Shown: piece by piece, positions 8,815-16,208 of the stretch | Numbering within the stretch: position 1 is the stretch's first letter | How the letters are laid out: each line of letters begins with the position of its first letter | DNA from: Bacillota bacterium | GTDB taxonomy: Bacteria; Bacillota; DTU030 | NCBI GenBank assembly: GCA_012518435.1 | Contig: JAAYSG010000076.1 | Coordinates: 1 to 32,491 of the forward strand | DNA: 32,491 bases | Direction: 5' to 3' | Notes under the pieces: model-generated | Database searches by the model: none | Seen by the model: only the letters and a program-made list of their open reading frames with translations | What the model was told of the DNA's origin: nothing | Translations under genes and position numbers: made by a program

Positions 8815-8843
8815 ATTATGGGAAAAAGCTAATTTGGCTACAA
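8815..8843 (-). promoter_or_regulatory. Promoter of the FAD oxidoreductase gene
   Basis: On the minus strand TTGTAG (8838-8843) and CATAAT (8815-8820) are 17 nt apart, ending 19 nt before the start codon. Confidence 0.55.
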
Positions 8844-9015
8844 ACCCCGCAACAATCTTCCTCCCACCAGTGGGGACCCATATAGTGAGAAAATCTTCAG
8901 CTGCCATATGCAAAACCCCCACTACGGGGAAACCAATTAAGGCCCTCCCAGGGGTAAAGAAAGCCCATGGGGGATCGCCAGCCATACCCCCACGGGCACC
9001 CGAAATTCCCCGCCT

Positions 9016-9065
9016 GCTGCTCTAAAATATTTCTTGTCCCTTCTCCTCTAGCAAGGACAAGCAGC
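9016..9065 (-). terminator. Hairpin after the ABM-fold gene
   Basis: CTTGTCC (9033-9039) pairs with GGACAAG (9055-9061), with outer arms GCTGC (9016-9020) and GCAGC (9061-9065). On the minus strand the inner stem is followed by AAATATTTT. It sits about 30 nt after the ABM-fold stop and is the only structure I see between that gene and the oxidoreductase promoter; the rest of 8844-9094 shows nothing convincing. Confidence 0.45.
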
Positions 9066-9094
9066 ATCAGCGCTGGTGACCAATTTCCCCTTAA

Positions 9095-9409
9095 TTACAA
9101 GAGAACCCCATCTTCTAGGGTAGCCGTCACCAGATATGTTTCCAAGCGAGGTTCTCCTTCACAGATATCGGTCACTGCAGCCTTGTACAGGTCAGACTTG
9201 AGGTATTCAGCCAAGTGCTCCCGGGATTCCCATATTAGCACTGCACCCTGGTCGATATTTTCCGGGTTCATAAAAAAGGTCTTTTCCTTGAGGCCCGGCA
9301 CCTTCTTATACTCCTCAACCAAGTGGGCCAGGTGGGCCTTAACCGCCTCTTGGTCCATGGTCGCCTTTACTTCATCCTTCAGGGAAAATAAAATTACAGC
9401 CACAAGCAT
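9095..9409 (-). CDS. Small ABM-fold protein (antibiotic biosynthesis monooxygenase-like)
   Basis: The 104-aa protein looks like a dimeric alpha-beta barrel of the ABM/YgiN type: an opening strand MLVAVILFSLKDE, a helix with AHLAHLVEEYKKVPGLKEKTFFMNPENIDQ, the strand AVLIWESREHLAEYLKSDLYKA and a closing ETYLVTATLE strand. Family members include quinol monooxygenases, heme-degrading enzymes and proteins of unknown role, and no catalytic residue is decisive. I chose ATG 9409 because GGGAGAGG lies about 8 nt upstream; the reading frame stays open far upstream, into fprA, but that part is not protein-like. It is downstream of fprA on the same strand with a 254-nt gap after the micro-ORF, so it may belong to the same oxygen-defence group. 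Confidence 0.72.
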   Translation of the reverse strand: MLVAVILFSLKDEVKATMDQEAVKAHLAHLVEEYKKVPGLKEKTFFMNPENIDQGAVLIWESREHLAEYLKSDLYKAAVTDICEGEPRLETYLVTATLEDGVLL

Positions 9410-9663
9410 TATTTTACCTCTCCCTTCATTGGCAAGGTATAGCGATTTTCCTCCCATGGCCAAACTAGTATTCATATTTAGCTTGGCGATATTACTAACA
9501 GTGACAACTCCTAGTCCATGGGCATTCCCCCTCCCAATTGGAAGACAGAAAGGCATTTGCCAGCTGTTTACCAATGACCTGGGCCAGAAAACAGATCCCT
9601 TTAGCCAACAAATAACTTCTACACAGATGGCACTATTTCCTATCTTCTGGCAATAACAATTTC

Positions 9664-9801
9664 TTATTTTGCCCAAATCGCCTCCGGGCAGGTGACCTTG
9701 CCAATGGGGCAACACCCCGGGGGGCACCCCTTTTCTTCTCCTTGGGAAACGGACATGCCCCCCGAAAAGGGCTTTTTTCTGCCCCTGGTCCCTTTCCCCA
9801 T
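9664..9801 (-). CDS. Candidate 45-aa Cys-rich protein coupled to fprA
   Basis: This ORF begins at an ATG that shares its A with the fprA stop codon (TGATG at 9799-9803), a layout typical of translational coupling. It encodes 45 residues: a basic N-terminus with RGRKK, a second possible start at Met16 (9756), and a compact C-terminal half with C26-PPG-C30-C31-PIGKVT-C38-PEAIWAK. Four cysteines in 13 residues suggest metal or Fe-S binding, or a thiol role. I do not recognise the family. The segment also contains an inverted repeat (GGGGGGCA 9719-9726 with TGCCCCCC 9756-9763), so a non-coding explanation remains. Evidence is positional and compositional only. Confidence 0.42.
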   Translation of the reverse strand: MGKGTRGRKKPFSGGMSVSQGEEKGCPPGCCPIGKVTCPEAIWAK

Positions 9802-10988
9802 CAAGCCAGCAATTCTTCCACCATATCCTCAGCCTGCCCCAGATCCTCTTCCTTGGGGTTCCAGAGGGAGCGGATGGATGTATCCACCACAGCGAAACCC
9901 GCCGCAGCCAGATGTTCCTGTAATATTTTAACCCCTTCCCCACTCCAACCGTAACAGCCAAAGGCGGCGGCCTTTTTATTTTTAAATTTTAGGGATTTCA
10001 GGAAGTGGAGCCAACCACCCACACTGGATAAAACATCATTACCCACGGTGGGAGAGCCAACGGCCAGGGCCCGGGATTTAAATACCTCCGTCATAAGCTC
10101 ATTTTTATCCGTCCGGGCACAGTTAAAAACTTTAACCACAGTCTCCGGCGATACTTGCCTGGCCACACGGGCCAGGTGGTGGGCAATTTTCATGGTTCCT
10201 TCCCACATGGTGTCATAAACAATGGTGAACTGATCCTCCTGATAGGCATCTGCCCACTGGGCATATTTTTCCACAATCTGTAGGGGATTTTCCCGCCAAA
10301 TAACACCATGGCTGGGGGCAATAATATCAATGGGTAAATTTAGGGAAACAATTTCTTTAATTTTACGGGCTACCAGGGGAGAAAAGGGGTTGAGGATATT
10401 GGCATAGTACTTCATTGCTTCCTTTGCCAAAAGGCACTGATCCGCTTCATCATTAAAGAGTTTCTCCACAGCAAAATGCTGACCAAAGGCATCATTGGAA
10501 AAAAGGATGTTATCCTTGCTTAAATAAGTGGCCATACTGTCGGGCCAGTGGAGCATGGCCATTTCCACAAAAATGAGTTCTTTACCATTGCCCACCTTGA
10601 CGCTATCCCCCGTCTTAACAACATTGAAGTTCCAGCCCCTTTTGCCAAACTGACCCTCCAGACTTTTTACAGCATTGGCGGTACAATAAATGGGAGTGTC
10701 CGGAATCAGTGCCATAAGTTCCGGTAGGGCCCCCGAATGGTCCACTTCACCGTGATTGGCCACAATAAAATCGATGTCGGCTAAATTAATTTCCGCCCGC
10801 AAGTTGTTAATAAATTTTTCCCTGTGGGGAGTCCATACAGTATCAATTAAGACAGTCTTCTCCTCTTGAATTAGGTAGGCATTTTGACTGGAACCATTAA
10901 GGATGGAATAATCATCACCATGAAAGGTCTCCATCTCCCAATCGATAACACCAACCCAGCTGACATTGTTTTTCACCTTGACCTTCAT
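9801..10988 (-). CDS. fprA: Flavodiiron protein (A-type flavoprotein)
   Basis: The 395-aa enzyme reduces O2 to water and/or NO to N2O in the cytoplasm of anaerobes, usually with rubredoxin as electron donor. The N-terminal metallo-beta-lactamase-like domain carries the full diiron ligand set: H79-x-E81-x-D83-H84, H147, D166 and H227. A flavodoxin-like FMN domain follows from about residue 253 (TIVYDTMWEGTMKIA phosphate loop) to the end. I chose ATG 10988 because AAAGGAG lies 8 nt upstream; starts at 11036 and 11006 add non-conserved residues. Its stop overlaps the ATG of a Cys-rich micro-ORF. A rubredoxin gene is present at 25.1 kb. Identification is secure; the O2/NO preference is not readable. 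Confidence 0.95.
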   Translation of the reverse strand: MKVKVKNNVSWVGVIDWEMETFHGDDYSILNGSSQNAYLIQEEKTVLIDTVWTPHREKFINNLRAEINLADIDFIVANHGEVDHSGALPELMALIPDTPIYCTANAVKSLEGQFGKRGWNFNVVKTGDSVKVGNGKELIFVEMAMLHWPDSMATYLSKDNILFSNDAFGQHFAVEKLFNDEADQCLLAKEAMKYYANILNPFSPLVARKIKEIVSLNLPIDIIAPSHGVIWRENPLQIVEKYAQWADAYQEDQFTIVYDTMWEGTMKIAHHLARVARQVSPETVVKVFNCARTDKNELMTEVFKSRALAVGSPTVGNDVLSSVGGWLHFLKSLKFKNKKAAAFGCYGWSGEGVKILQEHLAAAGFAVVDTSIRSLWNPKEEDLGQAEDMVEELLA

Positions 10989-11173
10989 ACTTACCACTCC
11001 TTTCATTTTAGAAAACTTTGAAACCTTGGCCTCCACCGTACCGGCCCAGTTGGCAGGGGAGACTAGCCCATCCCTCCCATGGATGCCTCCCCGGGATGTT
11101 TCCAGGAAAGATAGCCATTTCCTGCTTTAAGGGAAAGTATAGGGATCCGCCGTGCGAATCCCCTCCAACATAA

Positions 11174-11908
11174 TCAGTATATCCATTTTTCCTTGATGTT
11201 TTTGGTGCTGATTGTGAAAAAGAGCAGGCTGAATCCCATAAGGATTAAAAAGCTTAGGCCCATCCCCAGGTGCCCTTCCCCATTGATGGCCGTTTTTAGG
11301 ATGTCTGCCCCATAGGTCAGGGGTATGGCGTAGGACAAGGGGCGGAGGAAGGGGGGTAGGTTTTGAATGGGTACAAACAAACCACACAGAAAAACCATGG
11401 GAAAGCGGAAAAAGTTGGAAAAGGTTTGGGCCTCAAAGACCTCACTTACTGTCACGGCAATTAAAAGGCCGAAAAATGTAGAGGTAACCGCCAGGAAAAA
11501 AACACTGGCCAAGACGATAAACCAATTTATACCTGCTAAGTTTATCAGGAATGAAGCAAACACCACGGGAATGAAGGCATTTAGGAGACCAAAAAGGATA
11601 GCCCCGGAAGTTTTAGCCAGCATCAAGATATTTAAATCAATGGGGGCCAGGAGCAAGCGTTCAAAGGAACGGCTCCTCCTCTCAAAGGTTATGGTAACCG
11701 CCAACATAGAGGTAGTCCCAAACAAGATGGACATGGCCATGACACCGGGCAAGATGCTCCGAATATCTACCGGGGATTGGGAGCGGACAAAAAACATCAG
11801 GGTCCAGGCCAGGGGGAATATAATCCCCCAACTGATGTTGGGCGGCTTTAGATAATAGTTGCGCATATCCTTGCGGAAAATACTGTAAAAGGCAATCCAG
11901 GCCTTCAT
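11174..11908 (-). CDS. ABC-2 type transporter permease (DrrB-like)
   Basis: The 244-aa membrane protein has about six hydrophobic segments and the ABC-2 permease pattern. It carries the central EVFEAQTFSNFFRFPMVFLCGLFVPIQNLP region that matches the family signature of drug and polysaccharide exporters. It partners the ATPase encoded just upstream: the ATPase stop and this ATG overlap as ATGA (11905-11908). The likely role is export of a hydrophobic compound or drug; the substrate is unknown. A weak hairpin near 11140-11160 may be the operon terminator. Confidence 0.88.
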   Translation of the reverse strand: MKAWIAFYSIFRKDMRNYYLKPPNISWGIIFPLAWTLMFFVRSQSPVDIRSILPGVMAMSILFGTTSMLAVTITFERRSRSFERLLLAPIDLNILMLAKTSGAILFGLLNAFIPVVFASFLINLAGINWFIVLASVFFLAVTSTFFGLLIAVTVSEVFEAQTFSNFFRFPMVFLCGLFVPIQNLPPFLRPLSYAIPLTYGADILKTAINGEGHLGMGLSFLILMGFSLLFFTISTKNIKEKWIY

Positions 11909-12870
11909 TTTGCCCCACCCCCTGCCCTCATTTTCCTTTGCTCGCCACCTGTAATCTGGACGAAAATTTCCTCCAAGGTGGGTCTTATTACCCTAGCCTC
12001 ATACAGGGCCAGGGAATTATCCCGGAAAACCTCCATAATAGGAAGCAAATCAATGGCCTTGCCGGAATGGACCCTGAGGGTTTGCCCATCAACTACCAGC
12101 CAGTCATATTCCGGGAATGCAGCTTGCAATACTTCTCCCGCCCTTTCACTGCCCTTGCTTAGGCTAAACTGTACTGTCTGGCCCCTTTGGGCCTTTTCCA
12201 GCAGCCCCCGGGTGGTATCTATCTTCACTATTTTACCAGCCACAATAAAGGCGATTCTTCCGCACAGGCGCTCCGCCTCCTCCAGGTAGTGGGTTGTTAA
12301 AAAGATAGTTGTGCCCCCCTTGTTAAGATTAAGGAGCATTTTTCTTATCTGCCTGGCACTCTCCACATCTATCCCCGTGGTGGGTTCATCTAAAAACAAA
12401 ATTTCCGGCTTATGTATTATGCCGGCGGCAATGGTCAGCCTCCTCTTCATGCCCCGGGAATAAGCCGCAAAGGGTTTATGGGCTACTTCCTGTAAACCCA
12501 CCACCTGCAACAATTCATGGGCCCTGTCCCGCCTCTCCTTTCCCTCCAGGCCATAGAGGGCCCCACAGAAATCAAGGTTTTCGTAGCCCGTCATTTCCGG
12601 ATAAAGGTTGCTCTCGTCGGGCACTATTCCCATTAGTTTCTGGGCCCTTTTGGTCTCCTTGACACAATCAATTCCCGCCAAATAGGCAGAACCCTCTGTA
12701 ACCCGGGCCAAGCCCGTCAACATATTAATAGTGGTTGTTTTGCCAGCCCCGTTGGGCCCCAGGAAACCAAAAACCTCCCCCTTTTGCACGGTAAAGCCAA
12801 TGCCCGCCACTGCCGTGAAATCGCCGTATCTCTTGGTCAAGTTTTCAACCCTTAAAATATCCACCCTCAT
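11905..12870 (-). CDS. ABC exporter ATP-binding protein (DrrA/CcmA-like)
   Basis: The 321-aa ATPase has Walker A GPNGAGKTT (38-46), the signature YSRGMKRRL (137-145), Walker B ILFLDEPTTGID (157-168) and an H-loop in TTHYLEEAERLC. The C-terminal 90 residues are the extra domain found in DrrA-type exporters. The start overlaps the regulator stop (ATGA, 12867-12870) and the stop overlaps the permease start, so regulator, ATPase and permease form one tightly coupled operon. Function is active efflux of an unidentified compound, induced by whatever the ArsR-family regulator senses. Confidence 0.92.
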   Translation of the reverse strand: MRVDILRVENLTKRYGDFTAVAGIGFTVQKGEVFGFLGPNGAGKTTTINMLTGLARVTEGSAYLAGIDCVKETKRAQKLMGIVPDESNLYPEMTGYENLDFCGALYGLEGKERRDRAHELLQVVGLQEVAHKPFAAYSRGMKRRLTIAAGIIHKPEILFLDEPTTGIDVESARQIRKMLLNLNKGGTTIFLTTHYLEEAERLCGRIAFIVAGKIVKIDTTRGLLEKAQRGQTVQFSLSKGSERAGEVLQAAFPEYDWLVVDGQTLRVHSGKAIDLLPIMEVFRDNSLALYEARVIRPTLEEIFVQITGGEQRKMRAGGGAK

Positions 12871-13220
12871 TCCCCACTTTCCTGAAATCTTTTCCCGCCG
12901 GCGCCACAGCCACCATGACCGGCCACTCCTTGCAGGGCCATATCATTGAGGGAAGCGGCCAAGTCCTTTAGCACATCCCTTTGCACTGTGTAATGGGTCC
13001 AATAGCCCCTCTTCTCCCCCTGCACCAGGCCGGCCTGGCGCAAAACCCGTAAATGTTGAGACACCGCCGCATCCGATAACCCCAGCCGCCGGGCCAGGGC
13101 CCCCACGCAGAGATCGCGACTTAAAAGCAGGGAAACCATCCTAAAGCGGGTCCCATCGGCCAAGGCCTTTAGTAGTACCACCAAGTCCGCCAACTTGCAC
13201 ACCCCATTCCAATTAAGCAT
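12867..13220 (-). CDS. ArsR/SmtB-family transcriptional regulator
   Basis: The protein (up to 117 aa) is a winged-helix repressor with LADGTRFRMVSLL at 20-33, the recognition helix LSDAAVSQHLRVLRQAGLV at 48-66 and the wing GYWTHYTV. Cysteines lie at 8, 38 and 105; the last is in a Gly/His-rich tail (GHGGCGAGG). This spacing is close to what I recall for the persulfide sensor SqrR (9, 41, 107), although a metal-sensing role through Cys/His is also possible. ATG 13220 would leave only about 6 nt of leader from the predicted promoter; GTG 13202 or TTG 13193, the latter with GGGGTG 6 nt upstream, are realistic alternatives, and the TTG would lose Cys8. It leads the ABC exporter operon and is divergent from an SQR-like gene. 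Confidence 0.9.
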   Translation of the reverse strand: MLNWNGVCKLADLVVLLKALADGTRFRMVSLLLSRDLCVGALARRLGLSDAAVSQHLRVLRQAGLVQGEKRGYWTHYTVQRDVLKDLAASLNDMALQGVAGHGGCGAGGKRFQESGE

Positions 13221-13228
13221 CTACTTAA
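13213..13228. promoter_or_regulatory. Candidate operator of the ArsR-family regulator
   Basis: TTAAG (13213-13217), 6 nt, CTTAA (13224-13228) is an inverted repeat that covers the expected transcription start and the ATG at 13220. This is a typical place for an autorepressor site. Confidence 0.5.
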
Positions 13229-13232
13229 ATAC

Positions 13233-13261
13233 ATTCTATCCAAATTAATCCTGCCAGTCAA
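13233..13261 (-). promoter_or_regulatory. Sigma-A promoter of the regulator-exporter operon
   Basis: On the minus strand TTGACT (13256-13261) and TAGAAT (13233-13238) are separated by 17 nt, predicting a start near 13226. Confidence 0.72.
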
Positions 13262-13592
13262 TCCCTTATTGTCCCCTGTCCCCACCGGGGAAAACGGGAG
13301 ACCCACCTTTGCCTTATTGGGAAGACTTCTTGGGCCAAAACCCCCTGCCGCCACATCCCATTTTGTATTTTAGGGAGAAAAAAGTAGGTATATGACAAAT
13401 TAGGCAAAGAGTATTCCCCATAAACCCGGGGGAGGAAAGCCCAAGCCCCACAGCAAATCCCTTTGGGCCCTGGCAATATGTTGCGAAAAGCACAATTTGT
13501 CCGGGAAGCGGGATAGGGGAGGGGGTACTTTTTTTCCCCAGATCAAGTAAAACTTAGGCAATGGGGCAGAATATAACCGAGGTGATGGCCCA
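13262..13592. other. Divergent intergenic region between the regulator and the SQR-like gene
   Basis: This stretch holds no convincing gene. It contains a small inverted repeat AAGT-AAA-ACTT at 13545-13555, whose half-sites resemble those of the regulator operator but with different spacing, and a GAGGTGA ribosome site before 13593. I could not identify a convincing promoter for the plus-strand gene. Confidence 0.4.
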
Positions 13593-14735
13593 ATGGCCAC
13601 AGTTGTCATAATCGGAGGGGGAACCGGTGGCATGGCCGCCGCCCGCTCCCTGCGGAAGCGCTTGGGAAGGGAACATAGGGTTGTACTAATAGAAGAAAAA
13701 CCACAACTGACCTTTCAGCCCGGTTTTTTGTGGTTAATGGTGGGAAGAAGGCAAGAGGAAGATATTTCCCGTAGCACCGCCGACATGAAGGCAAATGGGG
13801 CGGAACTTATCCACGGCAAGGCACTGAACCTGGATACGGTCGGGAAAACCATCCACCTGGAAAACCAGCGGACACTTTCCTACGATAAATTGCTTCTGGC
13901 CCCAGGTGTTACTTTTCCCAAGGAAGAAAACGAAGAATTGGCCCAGGCCGGGTTTAACCTATACACAGCCGCGGGTGCCTTGGCCATTCACACTGCGATA
14001 CAAAATTTCCCCGGGGGAAGGATAGTAATTCTTGTACCACAGACCCCCTATAAATGCCCTCCGGCCATTTATGAAACGGCATTTTTGCTAGAGGAGTGGT
14101 TTAGGAAAAGATCCCTAGGCCAGGCCGTGGATATTTCCCTCCACATTCCTGAAGATGCTCCCCTGGCCACCTTCGGACCCCAGGCTGGGAAGGCCCTAAA
14201 AAGAAAGTTAAGGCAAAAAGGCATCAAGCTGTATACCAAACAGCACCTCAAGGGGGTGGATGAAGGCATGAAAACCCTCCACTTTGCCTCCGGAAGGGTA
14301 CCCTATGATTTGCTCATCTTTGTACCTCGACACCGGGCCCCAAAACTGGTTGCCAATAGCACCCTAGTTGACAAATCCGGCTGGGTCCCCGTGGATCCCT
14401 TCACCCTGTCCACCCGGGAAGAGGGAGTATATGCCCTGGGGGATGTAACCCGCATTAGCCTACCCTCCGGGTTCGATATGCCCAAAACCGGCGCAGTTGC
14501 CCACCTCCAGGCCCTGGTGGTGGCCGACAATATTGCCCAAAAAATCAAAGGAAAAAAACCCTCCCGCCTTTTTGGCGGCAAGGGTATCTGTCTAGTGGAG
14601 GTCGGCAGCACCGCCTTTTCCCTTCTGGGTGATATCTATCAAACCCAGCCCAATTTTTGGGTACTTCCCGAAAGCCGAATTTGGCTGGCGGGGAAGGTGG
14701 TCATCGAACGCCTTTGGCTCCACGAACACAGCTAG
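13593..14735 (+). CDS. Sulfide:quinone oxidoreductase-like FAD protein
   Basis: The 380-aa flavoprotein resembles sulfide:quinone oxidoreductases. It has the FAD fold VVIIGGGTGGMAAARSL (4-20), the motif PYKCPPAIYE with Cys155, the second FAD motif GVYALGDV (278-285) and FGGKGICLVEVG with Cys333. These two cysteines sit where classical SQRs carry the pair that handles the sulfur chain. They are the only cysteines in the protein; the third Cys of many SQRs (around residue 124) is absent, as in some SQR-like families. The C-terminus ends in a short hydrophobic/amphipathic stretch that could touch the membrane. ATG 13593 is preceded by GAGGTGA. It is divergent from an ArsR-family regulator. Sulfide or polysulfide oxidation coupled to quinone is likely but unproven. 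Confidence 0.82.
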   Translation: MATVVIIGGGTGGMAAARSLRKRLGREHRVVLIEEKPQLTFQPGFLWLMVGRRQEEDISRSTADMKANGAELIHGKALNLDTVGKTIHLENQRTLSYDKLLLAPGVTFPKEENEELAQAGFNLYTAAGALAIHTAIQNFPGGRIVILVPQTPYKCPPAIYETAFLLEEWFRKRSLGQAVDISLHIPEDAPLATFGPQAGKALKRKLRQKGIKLYTKQHLKGVDEGMKTLHFASGRVPYDLLIFVPRHRAPKLVANSTLVDKSGWVPVDPFTLSTREEGVYALGDVTRISLPSGFDMPKTGAVAHLQALVVADNIAQKIKGKKPSRLFGGKGICLVEVGSTAFSLLGDIYQTQPNFWVLPESRIWLAGKVVIERLWLHEHS

Positions 14736-14763
14736 GATAAAAAGCAATGGTGTCCCCACTGCA

Positions 14764-16161
14764 TTAGCCAAGGGATATATCCCCGGTACTGTGATTATAT
14801 TGCCCATATTCATCGGCTACCCTATCCTGGAGATAAATATGATCATAAGCCCGGGATGATTTTCGGATTGCCCCTTGGTATTTTTCCCGGCCTTCCCTTT
14901 GGCAGCGGGGACAGGCCTGGATGGGGATGCTGACACAGTAAACCCTATTGCGGCCCCCGGGTCCCCTAGCAATAGATTTTATGGTCAGGTAGCCGGGGCA
15001 GTCTTCACAAACCCTGAGGGTCTCCAGCTGCTCCTCCCTAATTTGATCTGTGTCATAGTAGATCTGCCGCCTTCTTTGGGCTAGGGGTCCCAGCCTCCGG
15101 CGGGCTTCCTCCACTAATTTCTCCCGGTGGGAAAAAACCTCCCTCAGTCCTTCCACCATCACCCTTATTTTCTCCAAACGCCCAGGGGCCTCCCGGGAGT
15201 ACTCCGGCTTATAATCCGGTTCTTGGAGGAGGGAGTAATCCAAACCAGCCAGGGCCATGATGATACCCATGTTTACATAAGGTAGGGCCGCTTCAATGGA
15301 ATAGCCCCCTTCCAAGACGGCCAGATCCGGAGCCAGTTTTTCGTTGAGTTTGGCATAACCCCGGGCAGAAAAGGACATATTGGCCAGGGGATCACTGTAA
15401 TGATTGTCCTGTCCGGCTGAATTAACAACCAATTCCGGTTGGAATTCCTCTAAAACCGGCAGGACCAGATTATCCACAACAAACAGGATTCCTTCATCGG
15501 TGGTCCCCGGGGGCAGGGGTACATTTAGGGTTGTACCCTGGGCCAAGGGGCCGCCAATTTCATTTCCAAATCCACTGCCGGGATACAGGGTACGTCCATC
15601 CTGGTGGAAGGAAATAAAAAGGACATCGGGATCATGCCAGTAAATATCCTGGGTACCATCACCGTGGTGGACATCGGTATCAATAATGGCAATTCGCCTT
15701 AAACCATACCTTTGCCGCAGGTATTCCACCATCACCGGCTCATTATTAATATTGCAAAAACCGCGGTTACCATGAACCACCCGCATGGCATGGTGCCCCG
15801 GCGGCCTCACCAGGGCAAAACCATTCTTGATTTCCCCCTTCATAAGGGCATCGGCAAGCACCAGGGCCCCGCCGGCGGCAATCCGATGGGCAAGGGTGGC
15901 TTGACTTTCTATATGGGGCACACAAAAATGAACCCGGGCAATATCCTTGGCCTGGGCCAGGCGGGGTTGATACTGGCGAATCTGGGGCAGGTCCATAATC
16001 CCTTCCTCAAAAATTTGATCCCTTGTATAAAGAAGCCGCTCCTCCCGCTCTGGATGGGTGGGGGATATGGCCCAGTCAAAGGCAGGGAAGAAAACTAAAC
16101 CTGTCCGCTCCTTTAGACCCTTCTCCAACTCCTTATCCCTTGTTTGAAAAGTGTTTACCAA
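14764..16161 (-). CDS. Histone-deacetylase-family (AcuC-like) hydrolase with C-terminal zinc ribbon
   Basis: The 465-aa protein has a complete class I/II-type deacetylase domain (about 20-310): RPPGHHA with H123/H124, the zinc ligands D163 and H165 in DTDVHHGDG, D252 in AGQDNHYSDPLA, and the transition-state Tyr287 in EGGYS. Such bacterial enzymes remove acetyl or other acyl groups from lysine, polyamines or small amides. After a charged helical linker (about 325-380) comes C385-x2-C388 ... C409 ... C417-x2-C420, a rubredoxin-knuckle zinc ribbon not present in plain AcuC. The start is TTG 16161 with an AAAGGGG site 10 nt upstream. It lies 47 nt after the hydantoinase-like gene, so the two are probably cotranscribed. 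Confidence 0.88.
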   Translation of the reverse strand: MVNTFQTRDKELEKGLKERTGLVFFPAFDWAISPTHPEREERLLYTRDQIFEEGIMDLPQIRQYQPRLAQAKDIARVHFCVPHIESQATLAHRIAAGGALVLADALMKGEIKNGFALVRPPGHHAMRVVHGNRGFCNINNEPVMVEYLRQRYGLRRIAIIDTDVHHGDGTQDIYWHDPDVLFISFHQDGRTLYPGSGFGNEIGGPLAQGTTLNVPLPPGTTDEGILFVVDNLVLPVLEEFQPELVVNSAGQDNHYSDPLANMSFSARGYAKLNEKLAPDLAVLEGGYSIEAALPYVNMGIIMALAGLDYSLLQEPDYKPEYSREAPGRLEKIRVMVEGLREVFSHREKLVEEARRRLGPLAQRRRQIYYDTDQIREEQLETLRVCEDCPGYLTIKSIARGPGGRNRVYCVSIPIQACPRCQREGREKYQGAIRKSSRAYDHIYLQDRVADEYGQYNHSTGDISLG

Positions 16162-16208
16162 GCTCCCATCACCCCTTTATTTCCAACTGCAGGAACCGTC
16201 TCCCCGGT

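Noticed and set aside
8584-8985. Open frame of 133 codons on the minus strand overlapping the start of the FAD oxidoreductase gene
   Set aside because: Its first 60 codons read somewhat like protein, but the ribosome site touches the ATG, it runs out of frame into a certain gene, and it covers that gene's promoter.
8967-9656. Open frame of 229 codons on the plus strand
   Set aside because: It is the reverse of the ABM-fold gene and its flanks; composition is Ser/Thr/Pro-rich shadow sequence and there is no good ribosome site.
9410-9663. Gap between the micro-ORF and the ABM-fold gene
   Set aside because: I looked for genes and promoters on both strands; only a weak TTGTCA-like element near 9500 was seen, not enough to call.
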